Positions 7,752 to 16,440 of a stretch of 64,000 bases of DNA are shown piece after piece. Within the stretch, counting starts at the first letter, position 1. Each line of letters opens with the position of its first letter. The DNA comes from Microbacterium testaceum (GTDB taxonomy: Bacteria > Actinomycetota > Actinomycetes > Actinomycetales > Microbacteriaceae): the NCBI RefSeq assembly GCF_020781835.1, contig NZ_JAJGNJ010000012.1, positions 1 to 64,000 on the forward strand, in the 5' to 3' direction. The position numbers were made by a program, and so were the translations under genes. Below the pieces are notes generated by a model. The model worked only from the letters and a program-made list of their open reading frames with translations, was not told where the DNA came from and searched no databases.

Positions 7752-9221
7752 TCAGGCGACGGCGCGGAGGGCGGCCGCCGGGCTGAGGCGAGCGGCGCGC
7801 CACCCGCCGAAGGCACCCGCGAGGACTCCGCCGAGCACGGCGATCCCGACCGCCGCGACCACGACGGTGGGTGTCACGGGAGCGTTGAGGACGATGTCCG
7901 TGGCCTGCTGCGCGGCCTGTCCGAAGCCGCCGGGGCCGCCCATCCCGGGGCCCCCTTGCCCGCCCGCACCGGTGGCGTCGGTCGACGAGGACGTCACCGA
8001 GATCGTCGGGGAGATGAGGTTCACCAGCAGGATGCCGCCGAGCCCGAGCACGAGACCTGCGGCGCCTCCGATGAGTCCCTGCACGAGCGACTCTCCGGCG
8101 ACCTGACGCACGACCCGGCCGTTGGACCACCCGATGGCCTTGAGGGTGCCGAATTCCCGCGTACGCCGGGCGACACCCGAGAGGGTGAACAGCACCGCGA
8201 GGGCCACGGCCACGGCGAGCACGACGATCGAGAGCCACGTGCCGAGGTTCGTGATGAGCGACGACGCGCTGGACAGCGACCCGGACACGGTGGAGGCGAG
8301 CTCGGACTGCGTGCTCACCGTCGCATCGGGCAGCGCGGCCGACACCTCACTCTGCACGGCGTCGATGGCATCCGCCGATGTCGCCTGCACATAGACGGTC
8401 GAGACCACGTCGCCGACGCCCGCGAGCTCCTGCGCGACGTCGAGGGGAAGGTACACGTTCGCGGCGGTGTCGGCTTCGGCCGACGCGGATGCCACGATGC
8501 CGACGATCTGCAGGGCGGTGCCCCCCACGTCGATCGTGCCGCCGACGGTGAGATCGTTGGCAGTGGCGTAGGTCGCATCGATCACGGCGACGTCGGTCCC
8601 CGCGTCCGACGCGGTGAGTGCGCGTCCGTCGGAGACGGTGATGGACGACAGGGGTCCCACGGTCGCGGCGGGGTCCACGCCGAGCACGCTGAACGACTCG
8701 ATGCCGAAGGCGCTGCCGCCGTCGCCGTTCGGTCCGCCCGCGGGCGGACCTCCCATGCCTCCGTCCTGCGTGCCGTCCGATCCGGACATCGCGCTGCGGT
8801 CGGGGATCTCCCCGGAGAAGGTGGTGTTCGTCAGCGAGAGCGCCCCCGTGGCGGCGGCGACTCCGTCGAGATCGGCGACGGTGGTCACGGTGGAGGCGTC
8901 GAGCGTCTCGCGCAGGAAGTCGGTCATCAGACGCGACTGGCTGAGCGACGTCGTGCCGTCTTCGGTCGATCCATCTTCGGCGCCGAAGTCGAAGCGGGGA
9001 CCTCCGCCGCCCTCGGCGGGCTGCGTCTGAGCCCCGGTCACGGTCAGGTCGGTGCCCACGCCGTACACCGACGACAGCGCCTGGGACTGGGCGTCGCGCA
9101 CGCCCGCAGAGAGGGCGTTGACGACGATGACGAGCGCGATCGCGACGGCGAGTCCGACGGCGACGATCACGGTCTGTTTCGTGCGGCCCGAGAGTTCGCG
9201 CCTCAGGTACGTCCAGTACAT
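7752..9221 (-). CDS. MacB/FtsX-type ABC transporter permease
   Basis: A 489-residue permease with one N-terminal helix (about 17-37), a large extracytoplasmic region (about 40-290) of MacB periplasmic-core type, and three C-terminal helices, the FtsX arrangement. Glycine-rich low-complexity stretches occur in the extracellular part (QPAEGGGG, GGMGGPPAGG) and between the last helices (GAGGQGGPGMGG). It pairs with the ATPase gene directly downstream. An inverted repeat (9263-9299) and a 12-bp palindrome (9304-9315) separate it from the divergent response regulator. Confidence 0.88.
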   Translation of the reverse strand: MYWTYLRRELSGRTKQTVIVAVGLAVAIALVIVVNALSAGVRDAQSQALSSVYGVGTDLTVTGAQTQPAEGGGGPRFDFGAEDGSTEDGTTSLSQSRLMTDFLRETLDASTVTTVADLDGVAAATGALSLTNTTFSGEIPDRSAMSGSDGTQDGGMGGPPAGGPNGDGGSAFGIESFSVLGVDPAATVGPLSSITVSDGRALTASDAGTDVAVIDATYATANDLTVGGTIDVGGTALQIVGIVASASAEADTAANVYLPLDVAQELAGVGDVVSTVYVQATSADAIDAVQSEVSAALPDATVSTQSELASTVSGSLSSASSLITNLGTWLSIVVLAVAVALAVLFTLSGVARRTREFGTLKAIGWSNGRVVRQVAGESLVQGLIGGAAGLVLGLGGILLVNLISPTISVTSSSTDATGAGGQGGPGMGGPGGFGQAAQQATDIVLNAPVTPTVVVAAVGIAVLGGVLAGAFGGWRAARLSPAAALRAVA

Positions 9222-9262
9222 GCTTCTCCTTCCGGCGCGGGGTGCGGCCGTCGACCCGAAGG

Positions 9263-9299
9263 TAGGAACGCGGGCCTCACCGTTGCCTCATCGTTCCTA
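9263..9299. promoter_or_regulatory. inverted repeat TAGGAACG-N21-CGTTCCTA
   Basis: Perfect 8-bp arms at 9263-9270 and 9292-9299 sit in the divergent space between the ABC permease and the response regulator genes. This is a candidate binding site for the adjacent two-component regulator. Confidence 0.45.
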
Positions 9300-9303
9300 T
9301 GAA

Positions 9304-9315
9304 CCGCATATGCGG
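9304..9315. promoter_or_regulatory. 12-bp palindrome CCGCATATGCGG
   Basis: A perfect palindrome four bases after the larger inverted repeat and 37 bases before the response regulator start; a second candidate operator. Confidence 0.35.
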
Positions 9316-9351
9316 CCGTGCGAGGGCGTGCCCCGCGGCCGCGTACACGGC

Positions 9352-10086
9352 ATGCTGATGCACATGCCTGCGCCTCGACTGCCGCTGACCCGTCCCGACG
9401 GCTCGCCCGTGCGTGCCCTCGTCGTCGACGACGAGGTCAACCTCGGTGAGCTGCTGCGCATGGCTATGAGCAACGAGGGGTGGGACGCCCGCGCCGCCAC
9501 GAACGGTCGCGAGGCGCTGGAGCTGATGCGTGGCTTCGATCCGGACCTCCTGGTCCTCGACGTGATGATGCCCGGCCTGGACGGCGTCGAGTTGTTGACT
9601 CGCATCCGGGCGGCGGGCAATGACCTGCCGGTGCTCTTCTTGACCGCCAAGGATGCCGTCGAGGATCGGATCGCCGGGATTGCCGCAGGCGGCGACGACT
9701 ACGTGACCAAGCCGTTCAACCTCGAAGAGGTCATCCTGCGCCTGCGCGGAATGGCACGGCGCCATGTCGCGGCCGCTGCGGCGGCGGACACGCTTCTGCG
9801 TGTCGGCGATCTCGCGCTCGACGAGGAGGCGTACGAGGTGAAGAGGGGTGGCATCCCGATCAAGCTCACCGCGAAAGAGTTCGAGCTGTTGCGCTACCTG
9901 ATGCAGAACGCGCGCCGGGTCGTGAGCAAGGCGCAGATCCTCGACGCCGTGTGGGGATACGACTTCGGGGGCGACAGCGGTGTCGTGGAGATCTACATCT
10001 CGTACCTGCGGCGAAAGATCGACGCGGGCCGTGACCCGCTCATCCACACCGTCCGCGGTGTGGGGTACACGATCAAGGCCTCATGA
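9352..10086 (+). CDS. OmpR-family response regulator
   Basis: A 244-residue regulator with a receiver domain (VVDDEVN near 24-30, phospho-acceptor Asp70 in LVLDVMMPG, the FLTAKDA switch and Lys in YVTKPFN) and a C-terminal winged helix (LTAKEFELLRYL, VWGYDFGGDSGVVEIYISYLRRK, VRGVGY). Three in-frame ATGs (9352, 9358, 9364) are possible and none has a good SD, so the first few residues are uncertain. Its TGA overlaps the ATG of the cognate kinase by 4 bp. It probably controls the divergent ABC transporter and its own operon. Confidence 0.9.
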   Translation: MLMHMPAPRLPLTRPDGSPVRALVVDDEVNLGELLRMAMSNEGWDARAATNGREALELMRGFDPDLLVLDVMMPGLDGVELLTRIRAAGNDLPVLFLTAKDAVEDRIAGIAAGGDDYVTKPFNLEEVILRLRGMARRHVAAAAAADTLLRVGDLALDEEAYEVKRGGIPIKLTAKEFELLRYLMQNARRVVSKAQILDAVWGYDFGGDSGVVEIYISYLRRKIDAGRDPLIHTVRGVGYTIKAS

Positions 10087-11603
10087 CCCGCCGACCACAG
10101 ACTCTGCAGCGCGTCCTCGTCGTCGGGGCGAGCAGCCTGGTCGCCGTCGCCATCGTCGTGATGAGTCTGGCGACGATCACCGCGCTGCGGGCGTTCGTGT
10201 ACGACCGGCTGGACGAGCAGGTCTCCGCAGCGCTTCAGTTCGCTGGCGTTCGTGCCGCGGCCATCCCGGGGGGCATGAGCGCGGCGCCCGAGAAATCGGA
10301 GACTCCGCGGTCCGACGCGTCGGAGACGGCGCGACCCTCCCCACGTGTCGGGTCGCTCCAAGCGGTGATCGGCAGCGACGGGAAGGCCCTGACGTCCGGA
10401 TACGCGCGCGGCGACGGCACCGAGGTCTCCCTGTCCGACGAGCAGGTGGCCACGCTCGCCGCCGCCCTGCGTTCCGGAAACGGCCCCGTGACGGTCGACC
10501 TCGACGGCGACCTCGGCGCGTTCCGGGTCGCGGCTCGCACGGTCGGAAGCGACACCGTGGTGGCCGGTCTGTCGGTGGGCGACGCCGAGGCGACGACGCG
10601 CGCGCTCACGGCGATCTTCGTCGGCGTCGGTGCCGTCACCCTCCTCGCTGCGGTCGCGGGCTCCTCGCTGCTCGTGCGCCGAAGTCTGCGTCCCCTCGAA
10701 CGAGTCGCCGCCGTCGCCCAGCGGGTGTCGGGCCGAACCCTCGGACGCGGGGACGTGGACATCCCCGATCGAGTGGACGCCGCCGACACCGATCCGCGCA
10801 CGGAGGTGGGTCGCGTCGGCGCCTCGTTGAACGAACTCCTGGGTCACGTTCAGGCGGCGCTCGCCGCGCGCGAGCACAGCGAGAGCGAGCTGCGTCGGTT
10901 CATCGCGGATGCCAGCCACGAGCTGCGCACACCGCTGGCGAGCGTTCGCGGGTATGCGCAGCTCTCGCTCGCCGACGTCGAGCCGATGAGCGCTGCCCAG
11001 AGACGCTCGCTGCAACGCATCGAGTCCGAGGCTCGACGCATGGGGGCCCTGGTCGAGGATCTGCTTCTGCTCGCCCGGCTGGATGCGGGACAGCGCCTGC
11101 GCGGCGACGATGTGGAACTGCCCCTGCTCGCCGTGGATGCCGTCAGCGACGCGCAGACCGTCGATCCCGAGCGTGAGTGGCGCGTGGAGATCGCGACCGA
11201 TGCCCCCCTCACGATCCCGGGCGACGAGGATCGTCTGCGGCAGGTGGTCGCGAACCTGCTGCGCAACGCGCACACCCACACTCCGCCGGGCACCGTCGTG
11301 ACGACCGCGGTGTTGCACGACGGCGAACACGCCGTTCTGCGCGTGTCCGACACCGGTCCGGGGATCGATCCTGCCGTGGCCGATCGCCTGTTCCAGCGTT
11401 TCGCCCGCGGGGATGAGTCGCGTAACCGCGACGCCGGCAGCACCGGGCTCGGACTCTCGATCGCGCAGGCCATCGTCGCCGCCCATGGCGGGACCATCAC
11501 GGCCCTCTCTCGTCCGGGAAGGACGATCTTCGAGGTGCGCCTGCCTGCGCAGAGGGTGGCCCCCGCTCGGGGGACGGGCGAGGAGGCAGACCGTCGTTCC
11601 TGA
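10083..11603 (+). CDS. membrane sensor histidine kinase
   Basis: A 506-residue kinase. TM1 (about 12-36) and TM2 (about 175-197) bracket a 140-residue extracytoplasmic sensor. A HAMP region (about 198-255) and HisKA follow with SHELRTPLAS, His279. The ATPase domain has NLLRNAHTHTPPG, DTGPGIDP and STGLGLSIA. It overlaps the response regulator by ATGA, so the two are translationally coupled. The organisation resembles actinobacterial TcrY/TrcS-type kinases next to MacB-like exporters; the signal is unknown. Confidence 0.9.
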   Translation: MTRRPQTLQRVLVVGASSLVAVAIVVMSLATITALRAFVYDRLDEQVSAALQFAGVRAAAIPGGMSAAPEKSETPRSDASETARPSPRVGSLQAVIGSDGKALTSGYARGDGTEVSLSDEQVATLAAALRSGNGPVTVDLDGDLGAFRVAARTVGSDTVVAGLSVGDAEATTRALTAIFVGVGAVTLLAAVAGSSLLVRRSLRPLERVAAVAQRVSGRTLGRGDVDIPDRVDAADTDPRTEVGRVGASLNELLGHVQAALAAREHSESELRRFIADASHELRTPLASVRGYAQLSLADVEPMSAAQRRSLQRIESEARRMGALVEDLLLLARLDAGQRLRGDDVELPLLAVDAVSDAQTVDPEREWRVEIATDAPLTIPGDEDRLRQVVANLLRNAHTHTPPGTVVTTAVLHDGEHAVLRVSDTGPGIDPAVADRLFQRFARGDESRNRDAGSTGLGLSIAQAIVAAHGGTITALSRPGRTIFEVRLPAQRVAPARGTGEEADRRS

Positions 11604-11654
11604 CCTCGCTCTCGACCGGGGCGCGCGGGCGGCGCGAAGGCGCGACGAGGGAGG

Positions 11655-12569
11655 TCAGCCCGCCGGATTGGTCGCGACGCCGCGAGCGAGAGCGACCTCT
11701 CGAGCCCAATCGCTGTAGTCCTGTGGGGCGCGCCCGAGGAGAGCCGTCGTCGTGGCGAGGTGGCGAGCATTCGTTGCGAGGCGATTCTTCGCGAGCGAGC
11801 CGAACGCCGCGCGGAAGTCGGTGCCCTTCCGACCGGGCGGGAACCGGTCGGCCACGATTCGCTCCCAAGCGCTGCTGTCGTCGCCCGTATAGGTGACGGG
11901 ACGGCCGAGGGCGTCCGCCCACACTGCAGCAGCGAGCTGTCCGGTGACGGTGCGCGGCCCCATGAGCGTGTAGCTGCCGGCCGGGAAGTCCGCCTGCGTG
12001 AGTGCATTCGCCGCGATCTCACCGACATCGGTCGTGCTGATCATGTTGAAGCCGCGGAGGGGCACGGGATACTTGCCGTCCGAGATCTCCTCCAAGAACA
12101 GCTCGTCGTTCTGGAAGAAGGCGGTCGGGGCGAGGAGGACGGCGTCCGTCGCGCGCTTCTCGATGTCCGCGGCGAGGGCCAGCTTGTCACGGTAGGCGGG
12201 CATGAGCCGGCGGAGAAGGGTCGCCTGCAGCCGTCCGGACAGGGTCCGTCGGCTCGAGTGCACGCCGGCGAACACGATCCGTACGCCCGCTCTCTCTGCC
12301 TCATCGACGAACGTGCGGGCGTAGTCGATCTCGGAAGGCTCGTGTGGAGAGACGTAGAACGCATGCGTCCTTCCCTGCAGGGCATGGCGCACGGCCCGCC
12401 GGTCGCCGAGGTCCGCGATCTCCTGGTGAACGAGCGGGTGGGTCAGGCTCGGGCGATGGCGTCGCACCAAGGCGGCCAGGGGGATGCCTCGTCCAAGGAG
12501 TGCTGTCGTGACGGCGCCGCCGAGAGAGCCGGTGGCCCCAACGACGAGGATGCGAGGTTCGGTGTTCAT
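11655..12569 (-). CDS. NmrA-like NAD(P)-binding protein
   Basis: A 304-residue protein with an N-terminal Rossmann motif GATGSLGG (about 11-18) and the atypical short-chain dehydrogenase/NmrA pattern. Lys/Tyr catalytic positions of classical SDRs are not obvious, so it may sense or bind NAD(P) rather than catalyse. It lies 34 bp downstream of the glycosyltransferase gene in the same direction, probably co-transcribed from the promoter shared with tetR. Alternative: a quinone- or nucleoside-diphosphate-sugar-modifying reductase. Confidence 0.75.
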   Translation of the reverse strand: MNTEPRILVVGATGSLGGAVTTALLGRGIPLAALVRRHRPSLTHPLVHQEIADLGDRRAVRHALQGRTHAFYVSPHEPSEIDYARTFVDEAERAGVRIVFAGVHSSRRTLSGRLQATLLRRLMPAYRDKLALAADIEKRATDAVLLAPTAFFQNDELFLEEISDGKYPVPLRGFNMISTTDVGEIAANALTQADFPAGSYTLMGPRTVTGQLAAAVWADALGRPVTYTGDDSSAWERIVADRFPPGRKGTDFRAAFGSLAKNRLATNARHLATTTALLGRAPQDYSDWAREVALARGVATNPAG

Positions 12570-12603
12570 GAGCTTCTTTCTGATGTGGGGAAGGGAGGAG
12601 GCG

Positions 12604-13926
12604 TTACCAGCAGGGGGTCGGAGGGCGTGTGGTCGAAACGGCGTCCTTCAGCACGCGTTCGATTTCGAGCAGCGGGTCGCCCACTTTCGCCATCGCCGCG
12701 GCGATCTCCTCTGCACGCGACCGGTAATGACCCTTCAGGACCGCACGGACGCCCCGAGTGACGGCCCCGGGCGTGGGGGTTCCCGTTTTGAGATTGACGC
12801 CCGCGCCGGCCCACGCGACTCGGGCAGCCACCTCCGGCTTGTCCTCGGTGGCCCCCGCGAGGACGAGAGGAACGCCCGCGGCGATGCTGAGCTGCACACC
12901 GCCGAACCCGCCGTTGGTGACGACGACGTCGGTGCGGGGCAGCAACGCCGAGTAGGGGATGAACTCGGCCACGCGAGCGTTGCCCGGAATCGTTCCTCCG
13001 CACGCCCGATGTACTGCGTCTACGGGTGTTCCCCCGGTCGTGGCGACCACGATGACGTCCTCGGTGGCGAGCCCGAGGATGGTCGGCGCGATCAGGCGCG
13101 TCATGTCCGCATTGTCGATGGTGCCCTGCGTGACGTGGACCACCGTCTTGCCGTCGAGGTCCGCCCACCAGTCAGGCAGGGCGACGTCCGCCTTCGCCGC
13201 CGCCGGGCGAAGCGGTCCGAGGAACCGTACGTTCTCGCCGAGCTCCCGACGGGGATACTCCAGCTCCGGCGCACTGAGCTGCAGCAAGAGGTCGTAGGTG
13301 GTCGGCGCATCGAAGAAGACGCGCGGCTCCCCGGGCGCACCGCATTCGGCGAGCGCGTCCCCGAAGGCCGCGTACAGGGGGCGGAACGGTCCCTTCGCCA
13401 GCATCGTGTTCAGTGCCCTGTTGCGAAGGCGCGAGACGGGCCCCTTGCCGGGGGCCAGAGCCGGGCCGAAGGGCGCCGCGTCCACGCTGCTCTGCGTCAC
13501 CGGCAGAGCGGAGATGCCGACGATGGGTTCGCGCTGTCCAGGCTTCTCTTTCAACAGAGTCGGGAGGAGCCCCAGGAAGGCGCTCTCCCCGACGATGGCG
13601 TCGAACGAATGAGCCTGGCGTAGGGAGTGAACGGCCCGGTGCTGGGCGGCCAGGGGACGCAGGAACATGCCGGTGATGTCGTACACCACCGCATCCAGTC
13701 CCTTGCGCGAGGAGCGGTCCGGCAGCCACGCCTCGAGGTCGGCGTCGTCGTAGTCGGCTTCGGCGGGAAGCGCGACGAAGGTGGCACCGGCGTCTTCGAC
13801 GCGCGCCTGGTACTTGCGACCCGTCAGGAAGATCACGTCGTGGCCTGCCTCGGTGAGACTGGCGGCGACGGTGATCAGGGGGCTGACGTGGCCGAAGATC
13901 GGACTGGAACACAGGAGAAGCTTCAT
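12604..13926 (-). CDS. UGT/MGT-type glycosyltransferase
   Basis: A 440-residue GT-B enzyme of the GT1 (UGT, macrolide glycosyltransferase) kind. The N-terminal half opens with LCSSPIFGHVSPL, the usual acceptor-side GHxxP motif. The C-terminal half carries VVHVTQGT and the nucleotide-sugar signature as TNGGFGGVQLSIAAGVPLV. That signature normally begins HGG; here the His position is Asn, which may alter donor contacts. It likely glycosylates a small hydrophobic compound and, with the divergent TetR regulator, may form a detoxification unit. The ATG at 13926 is preferred because family homology begins there. Confidence 0.85.
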   Translation of the reverse strand: MKLLLCSSPIFGHVSPLITVAASLTEAGHDVIFLTGRKYQARVEDAGATFVALPAEADYDDADLEAWLPDRSSRKGLDAVVYDITGMFLRPLAAQHRAVHSLRQAHSFDAIVGESAFLGLLPTLLKEKPGQREPIVGISALPVTQSSVDAAPFGPALAPGKGPVSRLRNRALNTMLAKGPFRPLYAAFGDALAECGAPGEPRVFFDAPTTYDLLLQLSAPELEYPRRELGENVRFLGPLRPAAAKADVALPDWWADLDGKTVVHVTQGTIDNADMTRLIAPTILGLATEDVIVVATTGGTPVDAVHRACGGTIPGNARVAEFIPYSALLPRTDVVVTNGGFGGVQLSIAAGVPLVLAGATEDKPEVAARVAWAGAGVNLKTGTPTPGAVTRGVRAVLKGHYRSRAEEIAAAMAKVGDPLLEIERVLKDAVSTTRPPTPCW

Positions 13927-13978
13927 CACAGGACTTTCGCTAAGTGGCAAGTATTGAATTAGTGGTACTGTAGTGAAT
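13927..13978. promoter_or_regulatory. AT-rich divergent promoter region of tetR and the glycosyltransferase
   Basis: This 52-bp gap is clearly less GC-rich than its surroundings and must carry both divergent promoters. The only dyad I see is weak, AGTA...TACT over about 20 bp, so a TetR operator is likely by context but not defined by sequence. Confidence 0.4.
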
Positions 13979-14644
13979 ATGGCGACAAAGTCAAACACCA
14001 CGTCGAGAAGCCCTGAGCGACGCGTCTATCGATCGCCCCTCAGAGAGGCGCAAGCGAAGGAGACGCGGCGGAAGATCGTGCAAGCGGCTGTCGCGTGCTT
14101 CTCGCAGTACGGGTACTCCCGTTCCACGCTCGCCCTCATCGGCCGCGAGGCGGAGGTTTCAGCCGAGTCGGTGGCTGCGCATGGGCCCAAGGCCGCGCTG
14201 CTGATCGCCGCGTTCGAGTACGCCTTCACGGGGCAGGAAGGAGCCGATCCCGTCGCCGCCCGCGAAGACATCGAGCGCATCTTCGCGATCGAGGACACGA
14301 ACGAGATGGCGCGCGCATACGCCGACTTCTCCGTCTCGGTGCACGGGAAGGGCATCGACATGTGGCGTGCCGTTCAAGACGGGGCAGCTCAAGACGAGAG
14401 CGTGGCCGAGCTCTACCGATCCCTGATGGAGCGTCGACTCCGCGACAACCGGACCATCGTCCGTCTGCTGGCGGATCGCGGGATCGTCCGGCGTGATCAA
14501 CCGGAGGAGATCACAGCTGGAACGCTCGCACTGATCAGCAGCTTCGACCCGTACCAGCTGTATGTACGCGACTTCGGATGGTCCGAGCAACAGCTCACGG
14601 ACTGGTTCGTCGAGGTCTTCAGGCGCAACGTCTTGAGCTCCTGA
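13979..14644 (+). CDS. TetR/AcrR-family transcriptional regulator
   Basis: A 221-residue regulator. The N-terminal HTH spans about residues 24-70 (KETRRKIVQAAVACFSQYGY, then IGREAEVSAESV) after a basic, Ser-rich tail; the remaining helices form the ligand domain. The recognition helix departs from the usual TTxxxIA pattern (STLALIG). The ATG at 13979 is chosen over a GTG six bases upstream. It is divergent from the glycosyltransferase-NmrA pair, the usual arrangement for a local repressor responding to their substrate. The ligand is unknown. Confidence 0.85.
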   Translation: MATKSNTTSRSPERRVYRSPLREAQAKETRRKIVQAAVACFSQYGYSRSTLALIGREAEVSAESVAAHGPKAALLIAAFEYAFTGQEGADPVAAREDIERIFAIEDTNEMARAYADFSVSVHGKGIDMWRAVQDGAAQDESVAELYRSLMERRLRDNRTIVRLLADRGIVRRDQPEEITAGTLALISSFDPYQLYVRDFGWSEQQLTDWFVEVFRRNVLSS

Positions 14645-14876
14645 TCGCCCGACGCCCGGCGCCGTCCGAGCCTCAGGCGTTGGCAGGCGTCCGGCATCTT
14701 CCCGTCGAATTCGGTGAGCGCACGTCGGGGGGGAGCCGAATTCTTCGTCGTGCGGCGGACACGCACGATCCGGCTCATTTGCCCAGCCCATTCATAGAAA
14801 CGCTGAGTCGGCGTACGGTACTAGGTCCCTACTGTCAAAATCCCCATCCTCTTCCCCCCGACCTCAGGAGACCGTG

Positions 14877-16268
14877 ATGACAGGATCGTTCGATGCCGAT
14901 GTGGTCGTCCTGACCAGCCGATTCGCTCCGGAGAAGGACGGTGGTTATGCCGTCGCCGTCATGTCCCGCCTCCTCGCCGTTCAGCGGGCCGGCGCGTCGC
15001 CGCCGCTTCTTCTGACCCTGGATGCCGGTCCGCCGCACGATCGCGAGCACGCCGCTGCCTTCGCGATCGAGAGCGGCATGCCCTCAGAGTCCTTCACGAT
15101 GCGCAATCTCTTCGACGAGGCGTTGCGGGATCCGCGCTGGTTGAGCGCCTCGGCCCGGCCGGGCGAACCTACTCCGGGTCTGGCATATCGTCAGCTTCGC
15201 GACGATCAGGGGACGCCCGTGCTGTCGTTGCCGGTCATCAACGATCCGTCGGGGTGGTATCTGTCCGAAGCGAACGTCGTGATCCATGACGGCGACCGCG
15301 ACCTCGTCCTCTCCGGATTCGGGGAGCTGTACGTCGCGTGGCTTTCGCACGTCGCAGAAGGTCTCCGTGCGGCCGCGGGCGACGACGAGCGTCAGCTGGT
15401 CGTGATCTGCGAGTCGCGTCAGGTGGGGGAGGTGTTGCACCGGTGGCGCGATCCGCGAGTTCGCATCGTCCACACGGTGCACAACTCCCACCTCGCCTCC
15501 CCGTTCGACAGGTCGGCGCCCCTGCGGGACGACGGGTGGCGGCGCTGGTTGGAGGGGATGGACAACTTCGATCTCGTCGTCTGGCCCACCCACGCGCAGC
15601 GGAGCGAGGTCGACCAGCGCTTCCCGCACCGGGTGCCGTTCGCATCGGTGCCGTCTGCCATCCTGCCGAGACCGTCCCGGCGGGCCGCGCCACGCAGAAG
15701 CGCCGATGTGGTGATCATGGCGTGCCGCCTGGTCGATCAGAAGCGCGTCGATCTCGCGGTGCGGGCCTGGGAGGAAGTCGTCCGGCTGCGGCCCCGTGCG
15801 CGCCTCGACGTCTACGGAAACGGACCTCTGCGTGATCGCCTGGCCGCCCTGATCCGTGAGCGGGGCTTGGAGCGCGCGGTTCGTCTCCGCGGACACAGCG
15901 ATGACGTACGCACCGCCATGGAGCAGGCGCGCGCCTTCCTTTCGACCAGCGCGTTCGAGGGGCAGGGGCTGGCGATCATCGAGGCCATGTCGGCAGGACT
16001 GCCGGTCGTCTCCTTCGACGTGCGGTACGGGCCGGCCGAGATCATCGGTGATGGTGGCATCCTGGTCGCTCCCGATGACGTGTCGGGCATCGCAAGAGCG
16101 ATCGTGGCGCTGCTCGAGGACGACGATCGCTGGGAGCACGCCTCTGCGCACGCCCGCCGTGCCGCCGCCCGGTTCGCGCCAGAGGTGGTGGGTCGCCATC
16201 TTCTCAGCGAGCTCGATGCGGTCCTCGCGGTGCCCGCGAGCCGGCTCTGCGCGCTCGCCGAAGCGTGA
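14877..16268 (+). CDS. GT4 glycosyltransferase, TarM/TagE-like
   Basis: A 463-residue GT-B enzyme. The C-terminal half has MACRLVDQKRVDLAVRAW, YGNGPLRDRL, an E-x7-E motif in EGQGLAIIEAM, and VSFDVRYGPAEII. The last resembles poly(polyol-phosphate) glucosyltransferases of the TarM/TagE type, which decorate wall teichoic acid. The atypical long N-terminal half (about 1-270) fits that group. The start is the ATG at 14877 behind CAGGAG; an adjacent GTG at 14874 is an alternative. It stands alone, 232 bp after tetR. The acceptor is inferred only from motif similarity. Confidence 0.8.
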   Translation: MTGSFDADVVVLTSRFAPEKDGGYAVAVMSRLLAVQRAGASPPLLLTLDAGPPHDREHAAAFAIESGMPSESFTMRNLFDEALRDPRWLSASARPGEPTPGLAYRQLRDDQGTPVLSLPVINDPSGWYLSEANVVIHDGDRDLVLSGFGELYVAWLSHVAEGLRAAAGDDERQLVVICESRQVGEVLHRWRDPRVRIVHTVHNSHLASPFDRSAPLRDDGWRRWLEGMDNFDLVVWPTHAQRSEVDQRFPHRVPFASVPSAILPRPSRRAAPRRSADVVIMACRLVDQKRVDLAVRAWEEVVRLRPRARLDVYGNGPLRDRLAALIRERGLERAVRLRGHSDDVRTAMEQARAFLSTSAFEGQGLAIIEAMSAGLPVVSFDVRYGPAEIIGDGGILVAPDDVSGIARAIVALLEDDDRWEHASAHARRAAARFAPEVVGRHLLSELDAVLAVPASRLCALAEA

Positions 16269-16440
16269 TCAGCGAACCGAGCGGCAGGTGCGGGGGCGGG
16301 GAGCCGAAGAAGCGGAAGAGCGGAGGTCTCCTCACGACTCCGCCTCGGCGCGTCATCCCCGCTGTTTGCCCGCAGACGACAGCGCCGAGCGTCGCGACGT
16401 CATCGCTGCTCGCGGTCCCGGCGAACGGTTCCCTCGTCGC

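Noticed and set aside
7071-9302. A 743-codon plus-strand open frame across the ABC transporter genes
   Set aside because: The composition is that of an antisense shadow (Arg/Gly/Asp/His-rich), and both minus-strand genes have clear transporter motifs.
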